The position numbers and the translations under genes were made by a program. The notes under the pieces are model-generated. The model was not told where the DNA came from and made no database searches. It saw only the letters and a list, made by a program, of their open reading frames with translations. Source: JALHTV01 sp049510055 (GTDB lineage: Bacteria > Planctomycetota > Phycisphaerae > SM23-33). From it: DNA of 34,537 bases. Numbering within the stretch: the first letter of the stretch is position 1; each line of letters begins with the position of its first letter. Below, one piece after another: positions 20,421 to 28,240 of the stretch. The stretch lies in NCBI GenBank assembly GCA_049510055.1, contig JBEKZI010000013.1, forward strand, positions 1-34,537, read 5' to 3'.

Positions 20421-22115
20421 TTATTCCTTTCCGGTTTGGATGTCGGAGTTTTGTGCGTCGCCAGGGCCGGCTGCGGCGAGGGCGTCGAGCGAGGAGTTCG
20501 GCTGAGGCTCACTCGAAGCCCCTTGGCCGGACTCCGCGGTCGAGCCGTAGCCCAATTCCCCCAGGATTCGCTCGGCAGGCACGCCCAGGGCGGCCTTGAT
20601 CTGGGCGTTGCGGAGGTTTTCGGCCTCGTCGTCCGGCAGGGGGCTGGGCCAGTGAATCTCGATGCGGCGGTCCTGCGGGGCGGTGCGGAGACAGCCGGCG
20701 GCGTTGAGGTATTCCAGCACCAGTTCCACGATCCGTGCGAGGCCCGTTCCGTAGGTGATGCGCTTCTTGGCCGTGCGGGCGAGCAGGCCGCTCAGCAGCA
20801 CCTTCAGCGCGGCGGCGCTGGTGAGGTAGCCCACGTTGCCGCGGATCAGTCCCGCCGCCAGCGGCGTGACGGCGGAGACCTTGTCCAGCGCCGCCCGCAC
20901 CTGTTCGATGTGGGCGTCCTCGCTGGGCGAGCCGGTGTCGCTGCCGAATTCCTCGATGCTGGCTTGGAGGTTGGCGGTGGACCACATCTGCCCCGGGCCC
21001 ACCGGCCGCTCCAGGAAATCGTCGATGCCCTTACCCAGGTACATCTTAAAGGATTGGTACGTGACGCGGTTGGCGCGGTCGGACAGGCGGGTGTTCAGCT
21101 CGTCCTGGAGGGTGATCAGCGGCTCGACGTCGCCTAGCCCATCGTAGCTGCCCGGCAGGGCCATGTTCTGGACATGCACCACCGGCAGGCGGCCTAGCAG
21201 GTTCGGTCCCTCGGCCACCAGGACGCGGTCCTCGTACCGCTGCCACCACGTCGGTCCCAGAATCTCGACGACCTCCACCGCCGCCGGGTGGCCGCCCCGG
21301 ATGGCCCCCAAGCCCAGCCAACCGCGCTGCACCGATTCCAGCCGCGGCGGATGCTTCAGATACCGCTGGACCCAGTAGCGCAGGCGGCGATAGTCGTCTT
21401 CGTACAGGATGGGCAGGACGCGAGGCGCCTCGATGGTTTCCAGTTGCAGCCTGGAAGCGGCGGCGACGGCTTGGGCGATCTGGCGGTCGGTGAGCGGCCC
21501 GGCGGGGCTGAAGGTATCCGGCAGGCCCGGCCTGCCCGCTGGCGGAGGTGGGGAGCCGTCAGCGGGCTGGCCCGCGGGGCGGAGCAAGGCGACAGAGACG
21601 TCCGCGGGGCCGTCGGCCGGGGTTCGAAGGGCAATGTCCACAAAACCGTACACCGCGCCGAACAGCGCCATTTCCTGGAGGAAGCCGGCCCCGCCGTTGG
21701 CGTCCAGCAGGGCGGCGATGATGCGTTCAATGGCTGCCGCCGTGCGGCGGTCAGAGGCGGCGGAGCGAATAACGGGGGCTTTGCCGAAGAGGAAGTCCAC
21801 GGCCGTGTGCACGCGCCAGGCGATGTCGTTTTCGATCACGACTTCCTTGCGGCGCAGGTCGGTGAGGTGGTTGTTGGCGCCGGCCCGGCCGGTGATGCGC
21901 GGAGGCAGGCCCATCTCCTGGGCCTGGAAATAGGGCCGGCTGCTGGCATTGAGGGCGTCCGCCGCCGCCCCCAGGGCCGGGATGAGAGGATTGCGAAAAT
22001 AGTCCCACAGCCGCTGATACCGCTCCGCCACGTCGGCCGATTGCTGATCCACCAGGTACGTCAGGTAATCGCTGTCCAGGTTGCCGTCGGCGAAGTTCTC
22101 TAGCTGGAAGCCCAT
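20421..22115 (-). CDS. Phage portal protein
   Basis: A 564-residue protein starting MGFQLENFADGNLDSDYLTY at 22115 with AAGGAG in front; the frame is open further upstream but without protein-like text. RLWDYFRNPLIPALGAAADA and the helical wing region precede GLGDVEPLITLQDELNTRLS (about residue 340), the conserved stem stretch of SPP1 gp6-like portals. Then comes SDRANRVTYQSFKMYLGKGI. The C-terminal 60 residues are polar and Gly/Ser/Glu rich. A Pro-rich loop (about 205-230) is encoded by a GC-rich inverted sequence. The portal forms the ring at the capsid vertex through which DNA enters. It is the first gene of the cluster; a terminase gene would normally come just before it, but the neighbour is a household gene. 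Confidence 0.85.
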   Translation of the reverse strand: MGFQLENFADGNLDSDYLTYLVDQQSADVAERYQRLWDYFRNPLIPALGAAADALNASSRPYFQAQEMGLPPRITGRAGANNHLTDLRRKEVVIENDIAWRVHTAVDFLFGKAPVIRSAASDRRTAAAIERIIAALLDANGGAGFLQEMALFGAVYGFVDIALRTPADGPADVSVALLRPAGQPADGSPPPPAGRPGLPDTFSPAGPLTDRQIAQAVAAASRLQLETIEAPRVLPILYEDDYRRLRYWVQRYLKHPPRLESVQRGWLGLGAIRGGHPAAVEVVEILGPTWWQRYEDRVLVAEGPNLLGRLPVVHVQNMALPGSYDGLGDVEPLITLQDELNTRLSDRANRVTYQSFKMYLGKGIDDFLERPVGPGQMWSTANLQASIEEFGSDTGSPSEDAHIEQVRAALDKVSAVTPLAAGLIRGNVGYLTSAAALKVLLSGLLARTAKKRITYGTGLARIVELVLEYLNAAGCLRTAPQDRRIEIHWPSPLPDDEAENLRNAQIKAALGVPAERILGELGYGSTAESGQGASSEPQPNSSLDALAAAGPGDAQNSDIQTGKE

Positions 22116-22287
22116 GCCCGTTCTCCTTAATTTCTCCCCTCGCGCCGTCTGCGGCGCGCAGGGCGCAGGCGCATTGAAGCGACGCGGCGCCCGCAACCGC
22201 CCAAAGGGGAACAAGAAAAGAAAATGCAAGATTCCTGACTGGCGGCCTCGCCGAGCGACGGCCCCCTGCGCACCAGCTAGCACGGGC

Positions 22288-22316
22288 TTGTCAAAGCTCC
22301 CCGGCTGGCCTATCCT
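22288..22316 (+). promoter_or_regulatory. Sigma-70-type promoter for the DUF4870-purB unit
   Basis: TTGTCA (22288-22293), a 17-base spacer and TATCCT (22311-22316). Transcription from about 22323 gives a roughly 50-base leader before the ATG at 22372. The leader ends with AAAGGAGA as ribosome site. Confidence 0.5.
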
Positions 22317-22371
22317 GAAGTGGTATCCGGGCCGTTGGTGACAAGCGTGGGCTCCGAAAGGAGATTTAAAG

Positions 22372-22776
22372 ATGACACAAATCGATCCGGGCCGGGTGAA
22401 TCCGCCGCCACCTCCAACTCCTCAAACCGGCGGAAGCGGGCTGTCCGTGAACAACTGGACCGTCATCTGCCACTTATCGGCGCTGGCGGGATTTGTCGTG
22501 CCGCTGGTGGGCTGGGTGCTGGGGCCGCTGGTGGTGTGGCTGATCAAGGGCAAGGAAGATCCCACCATCAATGCCCACGCCAAGGCGGCGCTGAATTTCC
22601 AGATCTCGATGATGATCTACGGGGCGATTTGCCTGGCGTTGATGCTCGTCTTCATCGGGATGGTGCTGCTGCCGGTCGTGGGCCTGGTGGACCTCATCTG
22701 CGTCATCATCGCCGCCGTCAAGGCCAGCAACGGGGAGTTGTTCCAGTATCCCCTGTCGCTGAAACTTATCAAATAG
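22372..22776 (+). CDS. DUF4870 membrane protein
   Basis: A 134-residue protein. After a Pro-rich start (NPPPPPTPQTGG) comes the DUF4870 pattern NNWTVICHLSALAGFVVPLV with the Trp and His-Leu-Ser-Ala motif. It continues GPLVVWLIKGKEDPTINAHA, with the charged turn and Ala-Lys-Ala-Ala-Leu-Asn-Phe-Gln helix, and ends with two further membrane segments to residue 130. Three or four membrane helices are expected; the function of this widespread family is not known. purB follows 41 bases later, so they probably share a transcript. Confidence 0.88.
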   Translation: MTQIDPGRVNPPPPPTPQTGGSGLSVNNWTVICHLSALAGFVVPLVGWVLGPLVVWLIKGKEDPTINAHAKAALNFQISMMIYGAICLALMLVFIGMVLLPVVGLVDLICVIIAAVKASNGELFQYPLSLKLIK

Positions 22777-22817
22777 CCCGGCAGTCCGGCCAGAAACTGC
22801 TCGCGGAGTCTAACAGG

Positions 22818-24251
22818 ATGAACGATCGACACCTGACGTACGCCAGTCCCCTGGACAGCCGCTACGCCAGCGACGCCATGCGGGCGCTGTTCGGGGCGCA
22901 GCGGAAATTTTCCACGTGGCGGCGGCTTTGGCTGGCGCTGGCCGAGGCGCAGCAGGAACTGGGGCTGGACATCTCCGCCGAGCAGCTCCGCCAGATGGCC
23001 GAGCACCTGGACGACATCGACTTCGCCAAAGCGGCGGAGTACGAGCAGCAGCTGCGCCACGACGTGATGGCCCACATCCACGCGTACGGCGACGCGGCCG
23101 AAAAAGCCCGCCCGATCATCCACCTGGGCGCCACCAGCCAGTACGTCAACGACAACACGGACCTGATCCTCATGCGCGAGGCGCTAGGGCTGCTGACGGC
23201 CGCGTTGGCGAACATCGTCGATGCCTTGGCCAACTTCGCGCACCAGTACCGCCACCTGCCGTGCCTGGCCTTTACGCACTTTCAGCCGGCCCAGCTCACC
23301 ACCGTGGGCAAGCGGGCCGCCATGTGGTGCCACGACTTCCTGACGGACCTGCGCGAGCTGGAGCGGCGGCGGGAGGAACTGGAATTCCTGGGCGTCAAAG
23401 GGGCCACGGGCACGCAAGCGAGTTTCCTGGCCTTGTTCGAGGGCGACCACGAAAAGGTCCAGAAGCTGGAAGCGATGGTGGCCCAGAAGATGGGCTTCGA
23501 TCGCCTCTGCCGCGTGACCGGGCAGACCTACAGCCGCAAGGTGGACGCCGCGGTGGCGGCCGCCCTGGCCGGCGTCGGCGCCACCGTGCACAAGTTCTGC
23601 AACGATCTTCGGCTGCTGGCGCACCTGAAGGAAATCGAGGAACCCTTCGAAGCCTCGCAGGTCGGCTCCAGCTCGATGCCCTACAAGCGCAACCCCATGC
23701 GGTGCGAGCGGGCGACGGGCCTGGCGCGATTCTTGATGGACGTCTCGGCCAGTCCGCTGCACACCGCCGCCGAGCAATGGCTGGAGCGGACGCTGGACGA
23801 TTCTGCCAACAAGCGCCTGGCCATGCCGGAGATGTTCCTGGCGACGGACGCGATCCTGATGATCTGTCTGAACGTGGCGCAGGGGCTGGTGGTCTATCCG
23901 GCCACCATCGCCAAACACGTGGCGGAGGAGTTGCCCTTCATGGCCACGGAGAACATTCTGATGGCCGCGGTCAAGGCCGGCGGCGACCGCCAGGATCTGC
24001 ACGAGCGCCTCCGCCGTCACGCCCAGGCGGCTGCGGAGCAGGTCAAGGTGCACGGCCGGTCCAACGATCTGCTGGACCGCGTCAAGAACGACGCGGCCTT
24101 CGACGCCGTGGACGTGGACGAACTGATGGACCCGGCCGCTTTCGTCGGGCGGGCGCCGCAACAGGTGGAGGAATTCCTCGCCCAGGACGTGGCCCCGATT
24201 CGAAAAAAATACGCCAATTTGCTGGGGTCCAAAAGCGAACTGAAGGTGTAA
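22818..24251 (+). CDS. purB: Adenylosuccinate lyase
   Basis: Cleaves SAICAR and adenylosuccinate, releasing fumarate, in purine and AMP synthesis; a cytoplasmic homotetramer. The 477-residue protein starts MNDRHLTYASPLDSRYASDA at 22818 after ACAGG; the longer open frame upstream is a shadow of DUF4870. IIHLGATSQYVNDNTDLILM (about residues 101-120) supplies the substrate-binding Thr-Ser. The histidine general acid is in FTHFQPAQ. The fumarase/aspartase signature GSSSMPYKRNPMRCE (about 281-295) holds the catalytic Ser loop. The text resembles the longer, eukaryote-like PurB subgroup rather than the Bacillus type. Confidence 0.96.
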   Translation: MNDRHLTYASPLDSRYASDAMRALFGAQRKFSTWRRLWLALAEAQQELGLDISAEQLRQMAEHLDDIDFAKAAEYEQQLRHDVMAHIHAYGDAAEKARPIIHLGATSQYVNDNTDLILMREALGLLTAALANIVDALANFAHQYRHLPCLAFTHFQPAQLTTVGKRAAMWCHDFLTDLRELERRREELEFLGVKGATGTQASFLALFEGDHEKVQKLEAMVAQKMGFDRLCRVTGQTYSRKVDAAVAAALAGVGATVHKFCNDLRLLAHLKEIEEPFEASQVGSSSMPYKRNPMRCERATGLARFLMDVSASPLHTAAEQWLERTLDDSANKRLAMPEMFLATDAILMICLNVAQGLVVYPATIAKHVAEELPFMATENILMAAVKAGGDRQDLHERLRRHAQAAAEQVKVHGRSNDLLDRVKNDAAFDAVDVDELMDPAAFVGRAPQQVEEFLAQDVAPIRKKYANLLGSKSELKV

Positions 24252-24278
24252 TCTATAAGGGAAGGGGAGGGCCACTCG

Positions 24279-24962
24279 ATGACTTCAATGCGGCGGAAGC
24301 TATGGCAAATCGTCGTGCTGACGGGCCTGGTCGCGATGACGGCCGGGGCGGTGATGGTCTGGCCGGTTGTTCACGACGTCGCCACCGGCCAGGGGCTGCC
24401 CGATACCACGCCGGCAGCCGTCCGGCTGAGTACATGGGCCCTGCCCCTGAGCATGCCCGGCGTGGAGAATTTCTATCGCATCAACGATCACCTGTATCGC
24501 GGCGCCCAGCCCACCGAGGTCGGCATGCGCAACCTGCACGCGATGGGCATCAAGACCATCGTCAACCTCCGAGCGGACTACGACGACGCCGACGTGGTCC
24601 GAGACACGGACCTGGTACGGGTGAATATCCCCACCGAACCGTGGGACGTGAAAGCCCAGGAGGTGGCGGAATTCCTTAAGGTCGTGACCGATCCGGCGCG
24701 GCAGCCGGCGTTCTTCCACTGTCGGCAGGGATCGGACCGCGCCGGCGTGATGGCGGCGGCCTATCGCGTCGTGGTGCAGGGGTGGAGCAAAGACGCCGCC
24801 ATCCAAGAAATGACCCGCGGCGGCTACGGGTTCCACCGCGCTTGGGCGGGGCTGGTGGACGTCGTCCGCGATTTGGATGTCCAGGACCTTCGCCGGCAAC
24901 TCAATCTGCCCGCTTCAACCGCTGGCAGGCCGATGGCCGTCCCGCTGGCTACTCCGCAATAA
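24279..24962 (+). CDS. Membrane-anchored Cys-based (dual-specificity-like) phosphatase
   Basis: A 227-residue protein: membrane anchor at about 9-31 (WQIVVLTGLVAMTAGAVMVW). NFYRINDHLYRGAQPTEVGM is the entry typical of the DSP/PTP family in bacteria. Then comes GIKTIVNLRADYDDADVV, and the active-site loop HCRQGSDR (147-154), giving Cys148 as nucleophile and Arg154 for phosphate; Asp123 in PWDV is a likely general acid. The family removes phosphate from proteins, inositol phosphates or cell-wall sugars; substrate unknown here. It starts 28 bases after purB. Its last 14 bases overlap, tail to tail, the ABC ATPase gene on the other strand. Confidence 0.88.
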   Translation: MTSMRRKLWQIVVLTGLVAMTAGAVMVWPVVHDVATGQGLPDTTPAAVRLSTWALPLSMPGVENFYRINDHLYRGAQPTEVGMRNLHAMGIKTIVNLRADYDDADVVRDTDLVRVNIPTEPWDVKAQEVAEFLKVVTDPARQPAFFHCRQGSDRAGVMAAAYRVVVQGWSKDAAIQEMTRGGYGFHRAWAGLVDVVRDLDVQDLRRQLNLPASTAGRPMAVPLATPQ

Positions 24963-26037
24963 GGGCGACGTCGGCCGGGGCGATTGTCAATCGCACAGCC
25001 GTTCCAGGGGCGAGTTCCACCGAACGATCCGCCAAAACCGTGACGCGCCATGTGTCGCCGTTGGACAGGCGACAGAGATATTGGCGAATCTCCCCAAGAT
25101 AGGTGGTGATTTCGATCGTGGCGGCGACGCTCGAGACGCCGGCAGGGGAGGCCGGCCCTGAGGCTGGGGCGATGGCGATCCGCTCGGGCCGGATGCAGCA
25201 CAGGACCGCCGAGCCGACCGGCGGGCAGCTCTCGTACGCCGACGTCAAATCCCCCGCGGCCGTCTGGACTTTGCACACGGCGCCGCGGGCCGTCACGCGG
25301 CCGGTGATGAAATTGGCCTCGCCCACGAAGTCGGCCACGAACCGGCTGGCGGGGCGATTGTAAATCTGCTCCGCCGTGCCCACCTGGACGACGCGCCCGG
25401 CGTCCATCACCGCGATCCGGTCCGCCATCGAGAGGGCCTCCTTCTGGTCGTGCGTGACGTAGATGGCCGTGACGCCGGTTTCCTTCACCAGGTGGCGCAA
25501 TTGCCCTCGCATGTGCAGGCGCAGGCGGGCGTCGAGGTTGCTCAGCGGTTCGTCCAGCAGCAGGCAGCGGCTGCCGGCGGCCAGGGCGCGGGCCAGGGCG
25601 ATGCGCTGCTGCTGCCCGCCGGAAAGCTGGTTGGGCTTTCTCCGGGCGAACTCGGCCATCTGCACGCGGGCCAAGTTCTCCTGGGCGATTTGGCGCCGCT
25701 GAGCCGCGGGGCGCCGGCGCATCTTGGGCCCGAACTCCACGTTCTGCCGCACGGTCATGTGCGGCCAGAGGGCGTAGTTCTGGAACACCATCGCCGTCTG
25801 GCGGTCCTCGACGCTCAGGGCCGTCACGTCGTGCCCGTCGAACAGCACCCGCCCGCCGGTGGGCTCGATCAGGCCGGCGACGATCCGCAGCAGCGTCGTC
25901 TTGCCGCAGCCGCTGGGGCCCAGCAGGAAGAACAGCTCTCCGCCCTGGACGGCCAGGCTGACGTGGTCCACGGCCCGCACGGTTCCCGTCGGGCCGGGAT
26001 AGTCCTTGACGATGGACTCCATCGTAATGTTCATCAT
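24949..26037 (-). CDS. ABC importer ATPase, ferric-iron/polyamine type (FbpC-like)
   Basis: A 362-residue ATPase that powers the importer formed with the next two genes. Walker A GPSGCGKT (40-47), Q-loop FQNYALWPHMTV (about 85-96), signature LSGGQQQR (138-145), Walker B CLLLDE (158-163) and switch His in YVTHDQ (about 196) are all intact. The C-terminal 110 residues form the TOBE domain (RFVADFVGEANFITGRV onward). Length and text place it with FbpC/PotA/CysA-type subunits; the FbpA-like partner suggests iron. It starts 208 bases after the permease gene, and that gap is filled by a palindromic repeat. GATGAACATT start context has two Met codons (26037, 26034). Confidence 0.93.
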   Translation of the reverse strand: MMNITMESIVKDYPGPTGTVRAVDHVSLAVQGGELFFLLGPSGCGKTTLLRIVAGLIEPTGGRVLFDGHDVTALSVEDRQTAMVFQNYALWPHMTVRQNVEFGPKMRRRPAAQRRQIAQENLARVQMAEFARRKPNQLSGGQQQRIALARALAAGSRCLLLDEPLSNLDARLRLHMRGQLRHLVKETGVTAIYVTHDQKEALSMADRIAVMDAGRVVQVGTAEQIYNRPASRFVADFVGEANFITGRVTARGAVCKVQTAAGDLTSAYESCPPVGSAVLCCIRPERIAIAPASGPASPAGVSSVAATIEITTYLGEIRQYLCRLSNGDTWRVTVLADRSVELAPGTAVRLTIAPADVALIAE

Positions 26038-26078
26038 GGGATCGTCTCTATTCGTACCGTCTTAAACGTCAAAACGGC

Positions 26079-26239
26079 AAATCCGAAACTCGAAATTCGA
26101 AACAAACGGCAATATGGCAATAGCGAAACAACCAAACTGAAAATCAAAAGGCGTCAACATTTCGTGGCGTGTCATTTTGTTGTTTTAGCGTTTGCTGTTT
26201 GCTTTTTGTTTCGAATTTTGGATTTCGAGATTCGGATTT
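26079..26239. repeat. MITE-like palindromic repeat, copy 2
   Basis: Left end (26079-26115) AAATCCGAAACTCGAAATTC, followed by GAAACAAACGGCAA. The right end (26200-26239) is the imperfect reverse complement, running TTTTTGTTTCGAATTTTG to GATTCGGATTT. Both ends match those of the copy at 4336-4488, while the interiors are only loosely alike. It lies between the permease and ATPase genes of one operon. Confidence 0.75.
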
Positions 26240-26245
26240 ATCCGT

Positions 26246-28240
26246 TTAGGCTCTGAAGATCGCTCCCAGCCGCTTTCCCAGCAACGCGCTGGCCAGCGCC
26301 AGCGTGCCGCCCAGGAACACCATGCCGTACACGCCCAGGGCGGCGGCGATGTTGGCGGCGTCCACGTTGCCCGAGGTCGCCTGCGAATAAATTTCCTTGG
26401 TGATGGGGTAGAACTGCGGCGTCTGGGCCAGGATCAGCGAATCGCTCACCTCCAGCATCGAGAACGCGAACGTCAGTACGGCCGCGGCGATGATGTTGGC
26501 CGTCACCAGCGGCAGCGTGATCCGCGCCGCCGCCCCGGCGGGCGAGGCGCCCAGGTTCCTCGCGGCCTCCTCCAGCGACGGGCTGACCTGCTGCAATCCG
26601 CCGGCCACGCCCCGCACCACGAACGGCAGCCGCCGCACGCTGTAGGCGATCACCAGGATTGCGAACGGATTGACGGTCGGGCCAATGGCCTCTAGCACCG
26701 TACCGGGGGCGGTCATGGCGACGTACCCGGCCGCCAAGATCAATCCAGGCACCGCCAGTGGCAGCATGGCCAGGGCGTCCAAGAGCGTTCGGCCCCGCGT
26801 GCGGCCCCGCACGATCAGCCAGGCGGCCAGGCAGCCAAAAATTAAGTCCACGACCGTGGAGACGCCGGCGTACCGGAGGCTGTTGGCGATGCTGCGGGCC
26901 GTCTCGCTCCGCTGGAGGACGAACGCCAGGTGCCGCCAGGTGTACTCGCTGGGCAGGACCGTGTTGATCCACGTGGCCGAGGCCGCCGTCAGCACCACGC
27001 CGGCGTGCGGCAGCAGGGCGGCCAGGATGAGCAAGCCGAACACCGCCCAGGCCCCCAGCGTGCCGAGGGGGCCAAGCTTCCGCAGCTCCGCAGCCACGGA
27101 GGCCTTGGTGGTCTCCGCCAGCCCCCCGCGCCCGAACAGGAACTTGCCCAGCACGTACAGCGACACGGAGGCCGAGAGCATCACGAACACCAGGCTGTAC
27201 ACCGCCGGGGTGGTCTCGCTCTTGGCCAGCTCCCTGAAGATGGTCACCGCCGTGAGGCGGTCGTAACCCAGGATCAGCGGCGTGCCGATGTCGGTCAGCG
27301 ACCAGAGGAACACCAGCGTCCCGCCGGCGAACAACCCGGGGCGCATCAGCGGCAGCGTGATGCGCCGGAACGTTTGCCACGGACCGGCGCCCAGGTTCCG
27401 GGCCGCCTGGGAGTAGGCCGGGTCGATGTTGGCCAGGGCGGCTGAGGCGTTCAGGTACAGGATGGGGAACAGGTGCAGGCTTTGCAGCACTACGATGCCC
27501 CAGAACCCCGCCCCCAGGTAATCCGGCGGGCGAGCGGTGGCGAAATTCAGCACGCCGATTTTTTCCAGCAGCAGGTTGAGCGCCCCGAACTGGCTGAACA
27601 GCCGCCGCATGGACAGCGCCCCCACGAACGGCGGCAGGATCATCGGCGCCAGCAGCGCGATGCCCAGCACCCCCTGGCCGAGGAACCGCGTCCGGGCCCT
27701 CAGCACGGCCGGCGGGATGGCGATGACCAGGGACACGGCCGTCGTCGCGCAGGCCAGCAGAAGGCTATTGCCCAGGTATTGCAGATTCAGCGAGTCGGTC
27801 AGCGTGGCGGCGAACCAGAAAAAGGTCCAATGGCCGGCCTCGCGAAAGCCGGTGCTGATGCCCAGGCAGACTGGCACCACCAGAAAGGCCAGCAGAAACG
27901 CGACGATCAGTTCCACGGCCGCGGTCTGGAACGTCCCCGCCAGGCACGCTCCAAAGGTCACCAACGCAAAATACGCCAAGGCCGTCGCCACCGGCGCGTG
28001 GCCGCGGAATTCCCACGCCGCCAGCAGCAGAACCAGGGGCACCAAGGCGGCCCACGTCGGCAGCCGCCGGGGAGCCACGGCCAGGCCCAGCAGCACGCAG
28101 CCGACCCCGGCCAGCATGCTCCGCGCAAGGCCCGTCGCCGGGCCCAGGGCCGTGCTAAGCAGCGCCGCGGCCAGGACCACCGAGGCGAGCCGCAGCGGCC
28201 GGCGGCTAACGGGCCGAGTTGTCGCGTTCGAGGCGTTCAT
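26246..28240 (-). CDS. ABC importer permease, two fused domains (FbpB-like)
   Basis: A 664-residue inner-membrane protein. After about four N-terminal membrane helices come two copies of the binding-protein-dependent permease domain. Each holds the cytoplasmic loop that docks on the ATPase: NLGAGPWQTFRRITLPLMRP (about residues 285-305) and AARNLGASPAGAAARITLPL (about 565-585). Fusion of both permease halves is usual in FbpB/ThiP-type iron and thiamine importers. It overlaps the upstream binding-protein gene by ATGA, so the two are translationally coupled. Confidence 0.93.
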   Translation of the reverse strand: MNASNATTRPVSRRPLRLASVVLAAALLSTALGPATGLARSMLAGVGCVLLGLAVAPRRLPTWAALVPLVLLLAAWEFRGHAPVATALAYFALVTFGACLAGTFQTAAVELIVAFLLAFLVVPVCLGISTGFREAGHWTFFWFAATLTDSLNLQYLGNSLLLACATTAVSLVIAIPPAVLRARTRFLGQGVLGIALLAPMILPPFVGALSMRRLFSQFGALNLLLEKIGVLNFATARPPDYLGAGFWGIVVLQSLHLFPILYLNASAALANIDPAYSQAARNLGAGPWQTFRRITLPLMRPGLFAGGTLVFLWSLTDIGTPLILGYDRLTAVTIFRELAKSETTPAVYSLVFVMLSASVSLYVLGKFLFGRGGLAETTKASVAAELRKLGPLGTLGAWAVFGLLILAALLPHAGVVLTAASATWINTVLPSEYTWRHLAFVLQRSETARSIANSLRYAGVSTVVDLIFGCLAAWLIVRGRTRGRTLLDALAMLPLAVPGLILAAGYVAMTAPGTVLEAIGPTVNPFAILVIAYSVRRLPFVVRGVAGGLQQVSPSLEEAARNLGASPAGAAARITLPLVTANIIAAAVLTFAFSMLEVSDSLILAQTPQFYPITKEIYSQATSGNVDAANIAAALGVYGMVFLGGTLALASALLGKRLGAIFRA

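Larger units (their letters stand above)
7687..22115 (-). mobile_element. Virion structural cluster: domesticated prophage or GTA-like element
   Basis: Nineteen or more genes lie on one strand with overlaps or gaps of a few bases, most with their own AGGA-type ribosome site. From right to left they encode portal, scaffold-like, major capsid, head completion, tail, tailspike, further tail proteins and a lysis-like set. All frames are intact. I find no terminase, integrase, excisionase, repressor, replication gene, prohead protease, tape measure or endolysin, and no direct repeat that could be an attachment site. Household genes abut both ends. Base composition resembles the host. This fits an old, maintained, partial virus, but an element whose missing genes are elsewhere is also possible. 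Confidence 0.8.

Noticed and set aside
21521..21560. GC-rich inverted sequence inside the portal gene as an inserted repeat
   Set aside because: The reading frame continues through a Pro-rich loop and there is no second copy with matching flanks; likely ordinary coding sequence.
7687..22115. Attachment-site repeats or the 2681 tRNA as an integration target for the virion cluster
   Set aside because: I found no copy of the tRNA 3' end near 22.1-22.4 kb or 7.6 kb, and the tRNA lies 5 kb away with household genes between.
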